64,000 nucleotides of DNA. Origin: Carnobacterium gallinarum DSM 4847. Its GTDB lineage: Bacteria > Bacillota > Bacilli > Lactobacillales > Carnobacteriaceae. The notes below the pieces were generated by a model, which was given only the letters and a program-made list of their open reading frames with translations, ran no database searches and had not been told where the DNA came from. The stretch covers positions 310,001 through 374,000 of the forward strand of contig NZ_JQLU01000005.1 of NCBI RefSeq assembly GCF_000744375.1, in the 5' to 3' direction. The translations under genes and the position numbers were made by a program. This document shows positions 36,594 through 45,506 of this stretch, one piece after another. The first letter of the stretch is position 1, and every line of letters starts with the position of its first letter.

Positions 36594-36977
36594 AATGACT
36601 TTAATTTTATTGTTTAGCCCTTCAACGTTTCCATTAGAATAAGGAAGATGAAGGGCATTTGAAATGTCTTCCTTATGCTTTTTAAAGAAAGTCAATTTCT
36701 TACGAAACCAATCAGGTAAGCTCTTAGGTAATTGGTCGATTAAATCGAAAAATAACTCACTATTTTTACAAAGTATGGCATACTTAAGCAAGTGCATTTC
36801 ATCATAAGTTTGTTTGAGAAGTGGATGATAGGTTAAGAGTTCATCCATGATATCTTTTTGGCAAAGTGGTCGTTTAAACAAGCGATTATAAGAACGTTTT
36901 TCTGTGTCTAACTGATTGGAATCTTAAAAAAATAAAGACCAGTATCGTTTTAAACGACGATACTTTTTTGCATCCTC
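36594..36977. repeat. direct repeat flanking LXG cassette 2, right copy (ISL3 fragment)
   Basis: Counterpart of 33251-33620 in the same orientation. Here it continues rightward into the N-terminal part of the transposase, while its left edge is cut at the toxin-tip junction. Confidence 0.88.
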
Positions 36978-37685
36978 CGAGTCGCTTTTCTTTAAGTGAT
37001 TCATTAGCTGGCATTCATATCCATCACCAAGTATTTTACATGGAGTCGTGCCTTATGAGAATAACGCATAAAATGAGCGATTAGATGTGGTAGTTTTCGG
37101 TCTTCAAGAATATCAATGAGCTGATGAGTTTCTCCATCTACACAAATAAAACTCATCGCACCTGAGACAGACTTCATGGATTTGAATTCATCTACACAAA
37201 GAACTTCGGGTAAAAATAGCTTTTCAATGCGTTTTTTTGATTGAATGACTGTAAAATACGAACAACGGTTGTGCCTGAAACATCTCGTGTTTGCCCAATA
37301 TATTTACGAGATAGATTTTCGGTTAAGTCTAACGCAATTTGATGTTTTAAAGATGCCGCAAGGTGATCTTTTGGTGCAACAATGGATGTTTTTGCACTAA
37401 AAGTTGAGCCACATTGATGACAGAGAAAGCGCGTTCGTTTCAAAGCAAGTTTTGTTGTATAGTGGTTGATTCGTGGAAGTTGAGTTTCGGTTCAGTAAGA
37501 TCCATATCGAATAAGTTTTTCTTGGTTTTGATTTCCACAATGGTCACAGTGAGAAGGATGGTAGTCCAGTTTTCCATGAATAATAAAAAGCGTTTGTCCA
37601 TTTACCACTCGTTCTTCTAAAAAATTTTTTCAAAATGAAGATTTTTTTCTGTTAATCCAAGTAATTTTCGCGTATCATGATTCAT
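36594..37685 (-). pseudogene. ISL3-family transposase, C-terminally truncated and frameshifted
   Basis: Starts at ATG 37685 behind AGGAGG with MNHDTRKLLGLTEKNLHFEKIF, then a one-base loss in a T run (near 37625) breaks the frame. Later pieces are clear: the zinc-binding KRTRFLCHQCGSTFSAKTS and HTH region (about 37192-37443), and MFKRPLCQKDIMDELLTYHPLL to SNGNVEGLNNKIKVI (36594-36881). At least three frame breaks are needed to read it through. The true C-terminus is missing here but present at 33149-33250, so the gene was split around LXG cassette 2. Confidence 0.85.
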
Positions 37686-37766
37686 AAGGACATCCTCCTG
37701 ATGATTTTGTTTTGGTCGACTTTATTTTACCAATTGGATGTCTTTTTTTGTAGTGAAACGCAAAGA

Positions 37767-37795
37767 AGTGTTGGCGAGTGTTTCACTCACCAACA
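37767..37795. other. hairpin upstream of the ISL3 transposase relic
   Basis: GTGTTGG-GAGTG pairs with CACTC-CCAACAC with one mismatch and a three-base loop. It may belong to the end structure of the ISL3 element or act as a terminator; no T run follows. Confidence 0.4.
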
Positions 37796-37831
37796 CGATA
37801 TATTATAGAACCAAAATAAATTGACCAAATA

Positions 37832-37891
37832 ATAGAGTGTGATGAAGTCCATCTGAGAACTAACACCAGATGGACTTCATCACACCTATTT
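37832..37891. terminator. long 19-bp perfect hairpin, probable bidirectional terminator
   Basis: GTGTGATGAAGTCCATCTG and its exact complement are separated by 11 bases, with outer AATAG/CTATT pairing. The plus side continues CTATTTTATTT. It lies between the ISL3 relic and the lactonase gene. It could also be an IS end or attachment structure. Confidence 0.5.
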
Positions 37892-37998
37892 TATTTATTG
37901 CTAAAAAATAAGAACTTTTCGACTTTTTCTCTATGGATTTTCATTTTTATGTTATACTTAAAAATGAATTGAATACGCAATCATAGGGGGAATGAACC

Positions 37999-39030
37999 AT
38001 GAAGGAAACAATGTTTTTAGGAACATATACAAAACGTGAAAGTGAAGGTGTGTACTCAATCACCTTAGATACTGAAAAACAACAGCTCGAAGAGTTAACA
38101 TTAATTGCTAAGGCTGATGGTCCAACTTATGTCGGTTTATCAGAAAACCAAGATATTTTATATGCAATTGATAAAGTGAATGGCGATGGTGCGCTTTCTT
38201 CATTTAAAAAAGATGATTCTGGTAATTATCAATTAGTAGCCTCTGTCTCAGCTCCTGGCGCTCCACCTTGTTATGTAGGTGTAGATGATCAACGCGGTTT
38301 TCTTTATACTGCCAACTACCATAAAGGTGAAATTGCTGTTATTAAAACCGATAAAGATGGCAATCTGACATTGTTAGATACTGTTACTCATACTGGTTCT
38401 AGCATTCACGAAAATCAAGCTGGGCCACACGCTCACTATTCTGATTTAACACCAGACCATAAGTATATTGTCGCTTGTGATCTTGGGACTGATGCAGTTT
38501 ATACCTACTCTGTTTCAACAGATGGAAAATTAACTGAAGTAAGTCGTTATGATGCTAAACCTGGAACTGGACCACGTCATATTGTCTTTAATCCAAATGG
38601 CAAAGTTGCTTATTTATTTGGTGAATTAGCAAGTGTTATTGTTGTCTTAGCTTACGATGCAACAACAGGTACTTTCTCAGAATTACAAACAATCTCAACT
38701 ATTCCAGAAGAATTCACTGATTTTAATGGTGGTGCAGCAATTCGTGTTTCAAAAGATGGCAAATTCTTATATGCTTCTAATCGTGGTCATGATTCGATTG
38801 TTGTCTATAAAATTTCTCCAGATGGAACTACGTTAGAGCAAATCCAATTAATTGCTTCTGAAGGAAAAATTCCACGTGACTTCAATCTTGATCCAACAGA
38901 AGGATTCATTATTGCTGCTCATCAAGATTCAGATAACCTAACTTTATTTGCTCGCAACAACGAAACAGGCTTATTGAGCTTAATTCAAAAAGATGTGTAC
39001 GCACCAGAATGTGTATGTGTTTATTTCTAA
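37999..39030 (+). CDS. pgl: lactonase family protein, YbhE-type 6-phosphogluconolactonase
   Basis: A 343-residue seven-bladed beta-propeller of the Lactonase (PF10282) family: FLGTYTKRESEGVYSI at the start, the repeated strands (YAIDKVNGDGALSSF, LYTANYHKGEIAVI), the conserved HENQAGPHAHYSDLTPD segment and GTGPRHIVFNPNGK, RDFNLDPTEGFIIAAHQDSDNL. Enzymes of this type hydrolyse 6-phosphogluconolactone in the pentose phosphate pathway. Start ATG 37999 with AGGGGGAA. TTATACT about 40 bases upstream is a likely -10. Monocistronic. Activity is inferred from the family. Confidence 0.85.
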   Translation: MKETMFLGTYTKRESEGVYSITLDTEKQQLEELTLIAKADGPTYVGLSENQDILYAIDKVNGDGALSSFKKDDSGNYQLVASVSAPGAPPCYVGVDDQRGFLYTANYHKGEIAVIKTDKDGNLTLLDTVTHTGSSIHENQAGPHAHYSDLTPDHKYIVACDLGTDAVYTYSVSTDGKLTEVSRYDAKPGTGPRHIVFNPNGKVAYLFGELASVIVVLAYDATTGTFSELQTISTIPEEFTDFNGGAAIRVSKDGKFLYASNRGHDSIVVYKISPDGTTLEQIQLIASEGKIPRDFNLDPTEGFIIAAHQDSDNLTLFARNNETGLLSLIQKDVYAPECVCVYF

Positions 39031-39043
39031 ATAACTGATCTAA

Positions 39044-39075
39044 AGGATTGAGAATTCTCTTCTCAATCTTTTTTA
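39044..39075 (+). terminator. terminator of the lactonase gene
   Basis: GATTGAGA...TCTCAATC stem followed by TTTTTT. Confidence 0.75.
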
Positions 39076-39216
39076 ATTGGGAAAATTTCCTTTTTTTCTT
39101 ATTTAAAACAGCTTTTTTCCAAAACTTTCCTTTTTTTAAATTCGCCTCTTTTTTATGATACTATAATAATTGAAGTTTTTTTATAAAAATAGAATCGACC
39201 AAAAGGAGTTTAAAAA

Positions 39217-40266
39217 ATGAAAAAGAAAACAAAATTAGTGATACTTAGCTTGACTTTAACAGCAGCTTTATTCGTATTACCTGGTTGTCAGCAAGCGCAA
39301 AAAATGATGGATGATACTAAATCTGAGGCAAAGAAGATTACAAATTCAGCAAATACTGATATCGATAAATACAATCAATATATGGATATATTGAATGCTT
39401 TAAGCGCCAGCGGAGAGTTAACTACTCTTGAGACTGACTACCTATCAAAATTATCTGATGAGAACGGCAATTATGTTCAAGAAAATGTTGAAACTTTCTT
39501 CATCAATGTACCTTATGCTTTATCAAACCAGATATTGGAAAATGCTACAGATATCCCTGATACGAAACCTAAAATGGCAGTTGATGCTGATGCTAAAAAA
39601 TTAATTCCTGCAATGGAAAAAGAAATTGATTTATTTACTCAGATTACTAGTTATTATTCTGAAAAAGATTATGTAAATGATGATTATAAAAAAGGCAAAG
39701 AATTACATGCACAAATTATCGAAGCAATCAAAGCAACTCGAATTCCAGCAGACACTTTCAAAATAGGGATGTCTAGTATCATTGAAGAGAAAACAAAAAA
39801 AGAACGCGCTGATGCTAAAAAAAATAATAATAAAGTTCAACTTGCTTTATTGGATTCAATTGACGCCGCAGATGCCCTACTAACTGAAGTTGATAACTAT
39901 ACAGAAGCTCTAAACAAGCTAGATGATGAAACAGATTGGGAAAATCTTACTGAAGAAGACGTCGAAAACATTCAACTTCCTACTCCAAATGTTGAAAATT
40001 TAACTGCATTAAATGAAAAATTAAGTGCATCAATGGAAAAATTAGCTAACTTTACTGATAAAGAAATCAAAGAAGATGGTTATTCTTTAAGTAATGCTTC
40101 TAGTATTAATTTATATGTTAATACTGGTAAAAATTTAAAAACAAACGTTAATGAATTAATCCAATTTACTAAAACAAATACATTAACATTAGACAATGCT
40201 TTTCCAGAATATTTCTATAAATCCTACGATAAACTCATCAATGATTACAATGAAATAGTTAAATAA
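39217..40266 (+). CDS. lipoprotein, helical, YkyA-like
   Basis: 349 residues. The signal peptide ends in the lipobox VLPGC (Cys about 24), so it is lipid-anchored outside the membrane. The mature part is helical and very polar (KKTKKERADAKKNNNKVQLALLDSIDAADALLTEVDNY), resembling YkyA/DUF3053-type putative cell-wall-binding lipoproteins. No enzyme motif. AAAAGGAG before the ATG; TATAAT about 50 bases upstream. Monocistronic. Confidence 0.75.
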   Translation: MKKKTKLVILSLTLTAALFVLPGCQQAQKMMDDTKSEAKKITNSANTDIDKYNQYMDILNALSASGELTTLETDYLSKLSDENGNYVQENVETFFINVPYALSNQILENATDIPDTKPKMAVDADAKKLIPAMEKEIDLFTQITSYYSEKDYVNDDYKKGKELHAQIIEAIKATRIPADTFKIGMSSIIEEKTKKERADAKKNNNKVQLALLDSIDAADALLTEVDNYTEALNKLDDETDWENLTEEDVENIQLPTPNVENLTALNEKLSASMEKLANFTDKEIKEDGYSLSNASSINLYVNTGKNLKTNVNELIQFTKTNTLTLDNAFPEYFYKSYDKLINDYNEIVK

Positions 40267-40269
40267 ATA

Positions 40270-40310
40270 AAAAACCATTCTAACAAACACTGTTAGAATG
40301 GTTTTTTTTA
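40270..40310 (+). terminator. terminator of the lipoprotein gene
   Basis: AAACCATTCTAAC pairs with GTTAGAATGGTTT, loop of seven, followed by a run of T. Confidence 0.87.
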
Positions 40311-40349
40311 CTTAAAAATAACAAAATTAAAAATAATAATAGAAAAGTG

Positions 40350-40392
40350 TTGCAATTTTTTTAGTTTAGCTTTATACTTACTTTAAGTAAGT
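40350..40392 (+). promoter_or_regulatory. promoter and operator of the mhq-like operon (copy 3)
   Basis: TTGCAA, 17 bases, TATACT. A 17-bp perfect inverted repeat ACTTACTT-T-AAGTAAGT (40376-40392) overlaps the -10 and the start site. The core TTACTTTAAGTAA is shared with the sites before the VOC gene (15335) and azoR (27143). Confidence 0.7.
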
Positions 40393-40446
40393 TAGTGATT
40401 TAAAACAAGTTCTACTTACCTATTATAGAATAAGGAGTTGAATTCA

Positions 40447-41337
40447 TTGATTAATAAAATTCATCACGTTTCAGCTATCGCAAAATCAGCTGAAAGGACA
40501 ACTTATTTCTATACGACTATTTTAGGATTGCGTTTAGTCAAAAATACCGTCAATCAAGACAATACCCAAATGCGTCATTTGTTTTTTGGTGATTATCTTG
40601 GATCTCCTGGTAGTCTGCTAACCTTTTTTGAAATTCAAAAAGTTGGTCATCGTCAAGATTTAAAATCTTATTTCTCAACAAATTATCTGGCGATTCCCAA
40701 AGGCAGCTTAGATTTCTGGCAACAACGCTTCACTGAATTTAAGATTGAGTTTCAATTAAAAAACCAGCAACTTGTAGTCCGAGATTTTGATGATTTTGAA
40801 CTGACATTGGTAGAAGTTGATGAACAAATCAGTGAAGAAAAAGCAACCCGTCACACCTCAATTCCACGAGATGCACAAATTATTCGTATATTAGGAACAA
40901 GCTTAGTCGTAGAAAAACCAACCGAAACAACAGAATTTTTTAAAAACTTTTTAAATCTTTCCTATTCAAATGACCGATTTGCTGATTCTGTAAGAGGTGA
41001 TTTTACATTAGTCGAAGAAAGCCAGGCAACTCGAAAATCACGAGTAGGTCGCGGAACAATTGACCATGTCGCCTACAGCGTCGAAACCTTTCATGAATTG
41101 GAAGAACTTTATCACAAAGCACAAGAACTGAACTTAGTCATTGAAAAATTTCTTAGCCGAGGTTATTTTAGTAGCTTATATCTTAGAGAACCAAGTGGTT
41201 TACGAATTGAAATAGCAACTGAAGAACCAGGATTTCTCATTGACGAAGAGCTTGAACATTTAGGCGAACATTTAGCTTTACCAGATTTTCTAGAACCACA
41301 AAGAAAAGAAATTGAACTTAAATTGGAGGAATTATAA
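40447..41337 (+). CDS. ring-cleaving dioxygenase, MhqO/MhqA-like (VOC), first copy
   Basis: About 296 residues, two VOC modules. The metal triad is visible as His in KIHHV, His in IDHVAYS and Glu in RIEIATEEPG. Closest in appearance to Bacillus MhqA/MhqO, which act in hydroquinone detoxification. The start is taken as TTG 40447, nine bases after AAGGAG; a TTG at 40438 is adjacent to the site and less likely. First gene of a four-gene operon; the next ATG follows its stop codon directly. Confidence 0.85.
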   Translation: MINKIHHVSAIAKSAERTTYFYTTILGLRLVKNTVNQDNTQMRHLFFGDYLGSPGSLLTFFEIQKVGHRQDLKSYFSTNYLAIPKGSLDFWQQRFTEFKIEFQLKNQQLVVRDFDDFELTLVEVDEQISEEKATRHTSIPRDAQIIRILGTSLVVEKPTETTEFFKNFLNLSYSNDRFADSVRGDFTLVEESQATRKSRVGRGTIDHVAYSVETFHELEELYHKAQELNLVIEKFLSRGYFSSLYLREPSGLRIEIATEEPGFLIDEELEHLGEHLALPDFLEPQRKEIELKLEEL

Positions 41338-42294
41338 ATGAACAACTTAAAGGGAATTCACCACGTAACAGCAATGACTAGTAGTGCCGAAAAAAATTAC
41401 AAATTTTTCACAGAAGTATTAGGTATGCGTTTAATTAAAAAAACAGTCAATCAAGATGATATTCAAACCTATCATACATTTTTCGCAGATGACCGTGGGA
41501 GTGCTGGAACAGATATGACATTCTTCGATTTTCCAGGAATCCCTAAAGGAATAAAAGGAACTGATTCGATTTCACGTACATCCTTCCGCGTTCCAACTGA
41601 TGCAGCCTTAGACTATTGGGTTGATCGTTTTAATGAATTTGATGTGAAACACGATGACATCCAAGAACGCTTCGGCAAGAAGACTTTAGCTTTTTCTGAT
41701 TTTGACGATCAATATTATCAATTGATTTCTGATGAATTCAATGAAGGTGTCCCTGCTGGAATTCCATGGCAAAAAGGACCAGTTCCTTATGAATTTGCAA
41801 TCGTTGGATTAGGTCCAGTCTTTCTAACAGTATCTGCTTTGGAACCAATGAAAATCATGTTGCAACAAATTATGGAATTTACTAAAGTTACGGAAGAAAA
41901 TGGCTTCCATTTATTTGAAGTTGGTGAAGGCGGAAACGGTGCTCAAGTTATTGTTGAAGAACGTACAGATTTAAATCCTGCTAGAGAAGGTTTTGGAAAT
42001 GTTCATCATGTAGCCTTCCGTGTTGCTGATCGTGCTGTTTTAGAAGAATGGATTGAACGTATTCGTTCATTTAATTTACCACAATCTGGTTATGTTGATC
42101 GTTTCTACTTTGAGTCTTTATATGTTCGTGTCGGTCCAATTTTATTTGAATTCGCGACAGATGGTCCTGGATTTATGCAAGATGAACCTTATGAAACAGT
42201 TGGTGAAAGCCTATCTCTACCACCATTCTTAGAAAGTCAACGTGAATATATCGAAAGCCGAGTTCGCCCATTCAATACAAAAAGGAGTGAATAA
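41338..42294 (+). CDS. ring-cleaving dioxygenase, MhqO/MhqA-like (VOC), second copy
   Basis: 318 residues and a clear paralogue of the preceding protein (LKGIHHVTAMTSSAEKNYKFFTEVLGMRLIKKTVNQD). Metal ligands: His in GIHHVT, His in NVHHVAFRV, Glu in LFEFATDGPGF. The tandem pair is consistent with duplicated ring-cleaving functions for hydroquinones. AGGAATT at the end of the previous gene is its ribosome site. Confidence 0.87.
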   Translation: MNNLKGIHHVTAMTSSAEKNYKFFTEVLGMRLIKKTVNQDDIQTYHTFFADDRGSAGTDMTFFDFPGIPKGIKGTDSISRTSFRVPTDAALDYWVDRFNEFDVKHDDIQERFGKKTLAFSDFDDQYYQLISDEFNEGVPAGIPWQKGPVPYEFAIVGLGPVFLTVSALEPMKIMLQQIMEFTKVTEENGFHLFEVGEGGNGAQVIVEERTDLNPAREGFGNVHHVAFRVADRAVLEEWIERIRSFNLPQSGYVDRFYFESLYVRVGPILFEFATDGPGFMQDEPYETVGESLSLPPFLESQREYIESRVRPFNTKRSE

Positions 42295-42298
42295 TCTG

Positions 42299-42934
42299 AT
42301 GGAACATTTCTTTAAATCTGGAACTAATGCTAGTGCACCACCACTATTACTGCTTCATGGTACTGGTGGTGACGAACACTCTTTGATCGATCTTGCTACC
42401 GCTCTTTCCCCTGATTCGGCTATTCTTTCTTTAAGAGGACCTCATTCAGAACAAGGAGCAAACCGCTTCTTTCGCCGTTTCGCTGAAGGACAGTTTGATT
42501 TAGAAGATTTAGAAATTCAAACAGATCTTCTGTTAGCTACAGTTAAAGAACTTTCATTGAAACATGGACTTGTCTCAGATGATTTAGTTGTTATTGGCTA
42601 TTCTAATGGAGCTAATATCGCAGCTCATGCGATGTTAGAGCGTGAAAATAGTTTCCAAACAGGCATTCTATTTCATGCAATGTCTTTAGGAAAACATGAA
42701 GCTAGTTTTGATTTGACAAATAAAAACGTCTGGTTATCAGCTGGAGTCAATGATCCAATCGTCCCTAAATCAGAATCTGATGCTTTAATTAAGGCATTTG
42801 GTAATCGTGGCAGTGTTGTGGAAACATTGTGGACAACTACAGGACATCAATTAACCTACGATGAAGTATTAGCTGCTAAACAATGGTTACAACAAAAACT
42901 AGCTGCAAATGGTGAGTCCCATGATTCATTATAA
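42299..42934 (+). CDS. alpha/beta-hydrolase, MhqD-like carboxylesterase
   Basis: 211 residues from ATG 42299, with AAAGGAG upstream. The catalytic triad is visible: nucleophile in GYSNG, Asp in VNDPIVP, His in TTGHQLT; the oxyanion segment is LLHGTGGDEHSL. This is the phospholipase/carboxylesterase family member that in Bacillus is mhqD, found with MhqO. Its 3' end overlaps the next gene. Confidence 0.87.
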   Translation: MEHFFKSGTNASAPPLLLLHGTGGDEHSLIDLATALSPDSAILSLRGPHSEQGANRFFRRFAEGQFDLEDLEIQTDLLLATVKELSLKHGLVSDDLVVIGYSNGANIAAHAMLERENSFQTGILFHAMSLGKHEASFDLTNKNVWLSAGVNDPIVPKSESDALIKAFGNRGSVVETLWTTTGHQLTYDEVLAAKQWLQQKLAANGESHDSL

Positions 42935-43541
42935 TAGTGATGATTTAACAGCAAAACAGCAATATAAATTTTTAAGTGGTAGCATTGTCCCAAGACCAAT
43001 TGCTTGGATTACAACATTAACCGCTGATGGAAACACTGTAAATCTAGCACCTTTCAGTTTCTTTAGTGGTGTATCAAATGAATTGCCTTTAGTCTCTATT
43101 GCCATTATTAGAAAAAATGGCGAATTAAAGGATTCTGCTAGAAATCTACTTGCAACGAAAGAAGCCGTTATTCATATTGTTGACGAAACCTTAGTTGAAC
43201 AAATGAATCAAACTTCTGCAAATTTACCTGCCGACCAAAGTGAAGCCACCTTAGCTAATCTGACCTTAATTGATAGTCAATCAACTAAAGTTCCTAGCCT
43301 TGAAGCAGCCAAAATTCGTTTTGAAGCTAGTTTATATAATCATTTGCCGATTACAAATGAAGCAAATGAAATTATCACAGATTTATTTATTTTAAAAGTA
43401 AGTGATTTTTACTTTGCCGATTCAGTTTTCAATTCAGAAAAAGAGTATATTTTAACAAAAGAATTAGCGCCAGTCGCTCGTTTAGCTGGAAATAATTACG
43501 CAACGTTAGCTGAAGAATATACGATTGTACGACCTAGTTAA
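42921..43541 (+). CDS. flavin reductase-like FMN-binding protein
   Basis: 206 residues. Typical Flavin_Reduct start (YKFLSGSIVPRPIAWITTL, LAPFSFFSGVSNELPLVSIAI) of the flavin reductase family. I prefer the ATG at 42921 (MIHYNSDDL), four bases after GGTGAG, over that at 42909; either overlaps the hydrolase gene. It probably supplies or uses reduced FMN in handling quinones or aromatic compounds (inference from the operon). Confidence 0.84.
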   Translation: MIHYNSDDLTAKQQYKFLSGSIVPRPIAWITTLTADGNTVNLAPFSFFSGVSNELPLVSIAIIRKNGELKDSARNLLATKEAVIHIVDETLVEQMNQTSANLPADQSEATLANLTLIDSQSTKVPSLEAAKIRFEASLYNHLPITNEANEIITDLFILKVSDFYFADSVFNSEKEYILTKELAPVARLAGNNYATLAEEYTIVRPS

Positions 43542-43551
43542 AAAAAATAAT

Positions 43552-43598
43552 GCCTTGAAAAAGTTAGCGATACACGACTAATTTTTTCAAGGCTTTTT
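43552..43598 (+). terminator. terminator of the mhq-like operon
   Basis: GCCTTGAAAAA-GTTAG pairs with CTAA-TTTTTTCAAGGC and is followed by TTTTT. Confidence 0.85.
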
Positions 43599-43689
43599 GC
43601 TTTGTCTATCGATAGTCGTAAAATAAAGGACATTTGGTTGAAATTTGTAAAGAATAGACCAGCCTAAATTGTATGATTAGAATATAGAA

Positions 43690-43738
43690 GAAACTGCCTG
43701 AAATTCATTTTTGCAAATGGAAATTCCAGACAGTTCCT
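43690..43738 (-). terminator. terminator of the MutS-like gene
   Basis: Minus strand AACTGTCTGGAATT pairs with AATTTCAGGCAGTT (mismatches inside) just after the stop at 43747, followed by a T-rich tract. Confidence 0.6.
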
Positions 43739-43746
43739 TCCTTCAA

Positions 43747-45405
43747 TTAAAGTACATTCCACTGACTATTCTCAATAAACTGATCCGCTTCATTGTTAGC
43801 TAGCTGAATAATTTCAGCAGGATACTCCATTAGTGAAAGCAATTTAATTGCATTTCTAGTAGTTGCAGCGCCTTGATGAACTTGGTAGTCAAAGAAAATA
43901 TCTTCATCTGTCACAGTTTCTCGGAAATGAACATTGTCGCAATCATTTTTCAGGATTTCCGTTAATTCAATATCATGTGTAGCAATAAAAGCTAGTACAT
44001 TTTGTTGAGATAGCCAATGAACGATTGCTGCAGATGCTGAGATTCGCTCAATGGTGTTAGTTCCCTTTAATATCTCATCTACAAAACAGAGACATGTTGT
44101 TTCTGGACTAATCTGAGAAATCATGCGTTTTAATGATTTTATCTCAGCAATAAAATAACTTTCCCCTGCAAATACGCTATCCTCCACAGCCATAGAAGAA
44201 ATAACTAATGATGATTTCAACTGAATTTCTTCAGCAAATGCAGTATGGATTGTTTGAGCTGTAATCGTCGATAGCGCAATTGATTTTACATACGTTGATT
44301 TCCCAGAAGCATTTGAACCCGTCACTAATGTATTTTTCTGCCAATCAACTGGGTTTGCTACTGGTTTTGATAATAATGGATGGTACACATTTTCTGCTAG
44401 AACTTGCGCATGTTGACCAAAAGTTGGAACTGTCCAATAAGGCAATTGTTGTCTAAAACTTGCGACACCACAAGCTGAATCTAAGCGCCCTAGAATTTCC
44501 CATAACTCTAACAAAGTTTCTTCTTTTTTTACTAAAACTTTCATCACTCGTTGGTAATTAATAAACGGTAGCAAAAACAGCATATTCAAATATTCTACGA
44601 TAAAATCTGTTTCTGGCGTTCCTGTTTTTGTTAACACCCCACTGGCACCTTTTTTAGCACCTTTTAACTTATGATAGCAGGCAGTTAACTGGTTTTTCTC
44701 AGGAGACTCTATCTTAGATAATTGGCTGGCTGCTTGAATCATACCTGATATATAGTTCAGGGCATTTAATTCTCGCTCCACTTTTTCTTTTTTAGTATAA
44801 TAGGTAATAATATTGAAAAGTAAACAAGCAACTAAAGCACCTATTCCTAAATAAACATTCACAAACAAGAGAAACAAACTCAAAATAGGCAACACTCCTA
44901 GAACATAGTACAGGCTCCCATTTGGCAACTGATAATTACGTGCATTATATAAATAAGCAGCCGTTTGATTATGATCTTTTTTCCCTAGCATGGCCAAATG
45001 AAATTGAATTTTTTGACGTTCAGAAGGATTTTCTGTCATAAATGTTGTTAATTTTTCAAATTCAGTTAACTTATCCGTATCCAGCTGAATTTCACGCATC
45101 ATCCCATATAAGTATTCTGAACCTACACTTGAATACGTTCGATTAACAGCACGATACACCGATTCTAAATCCAAATCATACCAAGTTCCATCGTCTACTA
45201 TATTTTTAGACGGGTGGTATTTTTGTTTCATTTTCCAATATATCTCCACACTATTTAGTTGATCCACTCCTAATTTCGTCATAGGAGCTTGCCCCCAGCC
45301 AGATTTAATCTCATTTTTTAACCGTTCTTTACCAATGAAAGAAAGAATCTGAGTAAATAAAAAAATGCCAAGTATCGATCCAGCAATGTAAATCCCAATA
45401 ATCAT
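43747..45405 (-). CDS. MutS-family ATPase with N-terminal membrane segment
   Basis: 552 residues. An N-terminal membrane span (IIGIYIAGSILGIFLFTQIL) and a second hydrophobic pair (about 170-215) precede a helical MutS-III-like clamp and a C-terminal MutS ATPase domain. Walker A is TGSNASGKSTYVKS, Walker B is CLCFVDEILKGTNTIERISAS, and the ATHDIEL switch is present. The mismatch-recognition domain is absent, so it is not a canonical repair protein. This group (MutS-related, MutS7/8-like) has no settled function. RBS AGGAGG precedes the ATG. Confidence 0.83.
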   Translation of the reverse strand: MIIGIYIAGSILGIFLFTQILSFIGKERLKNEIKSGWGQAPMTKLGVDQLNSVEIYWKMKQKYHPSKNIVDDGTWYDLDLESVYRAVNRTYSSVGSEYLYGMMREIQLDTDKLTEFEKLTTFMTENPSERQKIQFHLAMLGKKDHNQTAAYLYNARNYQLPNGSLYYVLGVLPILSLFLLFVNVYLGIGALVACLLFNIITYYTKKEKVERELNALNYISGMIQAASQLSKIESPEKNQLTACYHKLKGAKKGASGVLTKTGTPETDFIVEYLNMLFLLPFINYQRVMKVLVKKEETLLELWEILGRLDSACGVASFRQQLPYWTVPTFGQHAQVLAENVYHPLLSKPVANPVDWQKNTLVTGSNASGKSTYVKSIALSTITAQTIHTAFAEEIQLKSSLVISSMAVEDSVFAGESYFIAEIKSLKRMISQISPETTCLCFVDEILKGTNTIERISASAAIVHWLSQQNVLAFIATHDIELTEILKNDCDNVHFRETVTDEDIFFDYQVHQGAATTRNAIKLLSLMEYPAEIIQLANNEADQFIENSQWNVL

Positions 45406-45451
45406 AGTTGTTTCCTCCTATTTTCAAGCCATTCTACCTAGATATCTAAAG

Positions 45452-45490
45452 CAAAAGACACCTCTTAAAAGCTAAAAGGTGTCTATTTTT
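45452..45490 (-). terminator. terminator of the EAL-domain gene
   Basis: AGACACCT and AGGTGTCT form the stem, loop AAAAGCT-like, followed on the minus strand by TTTTGC. Located between the EAL gene and the MutS-like gene. Confidence 0.65.
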
Positions 45491-45506
45491 ATTACATCTA
45501 TCTTTA

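Noticed and set aside
43747..45405. Canonical DNA mismatch repair protein MutS
   Set aside because: Too short, has membrane segments at the N-terminus and lacks the mismatch-binding FxE domain; only the ATPase/clamp part is MutS-like.
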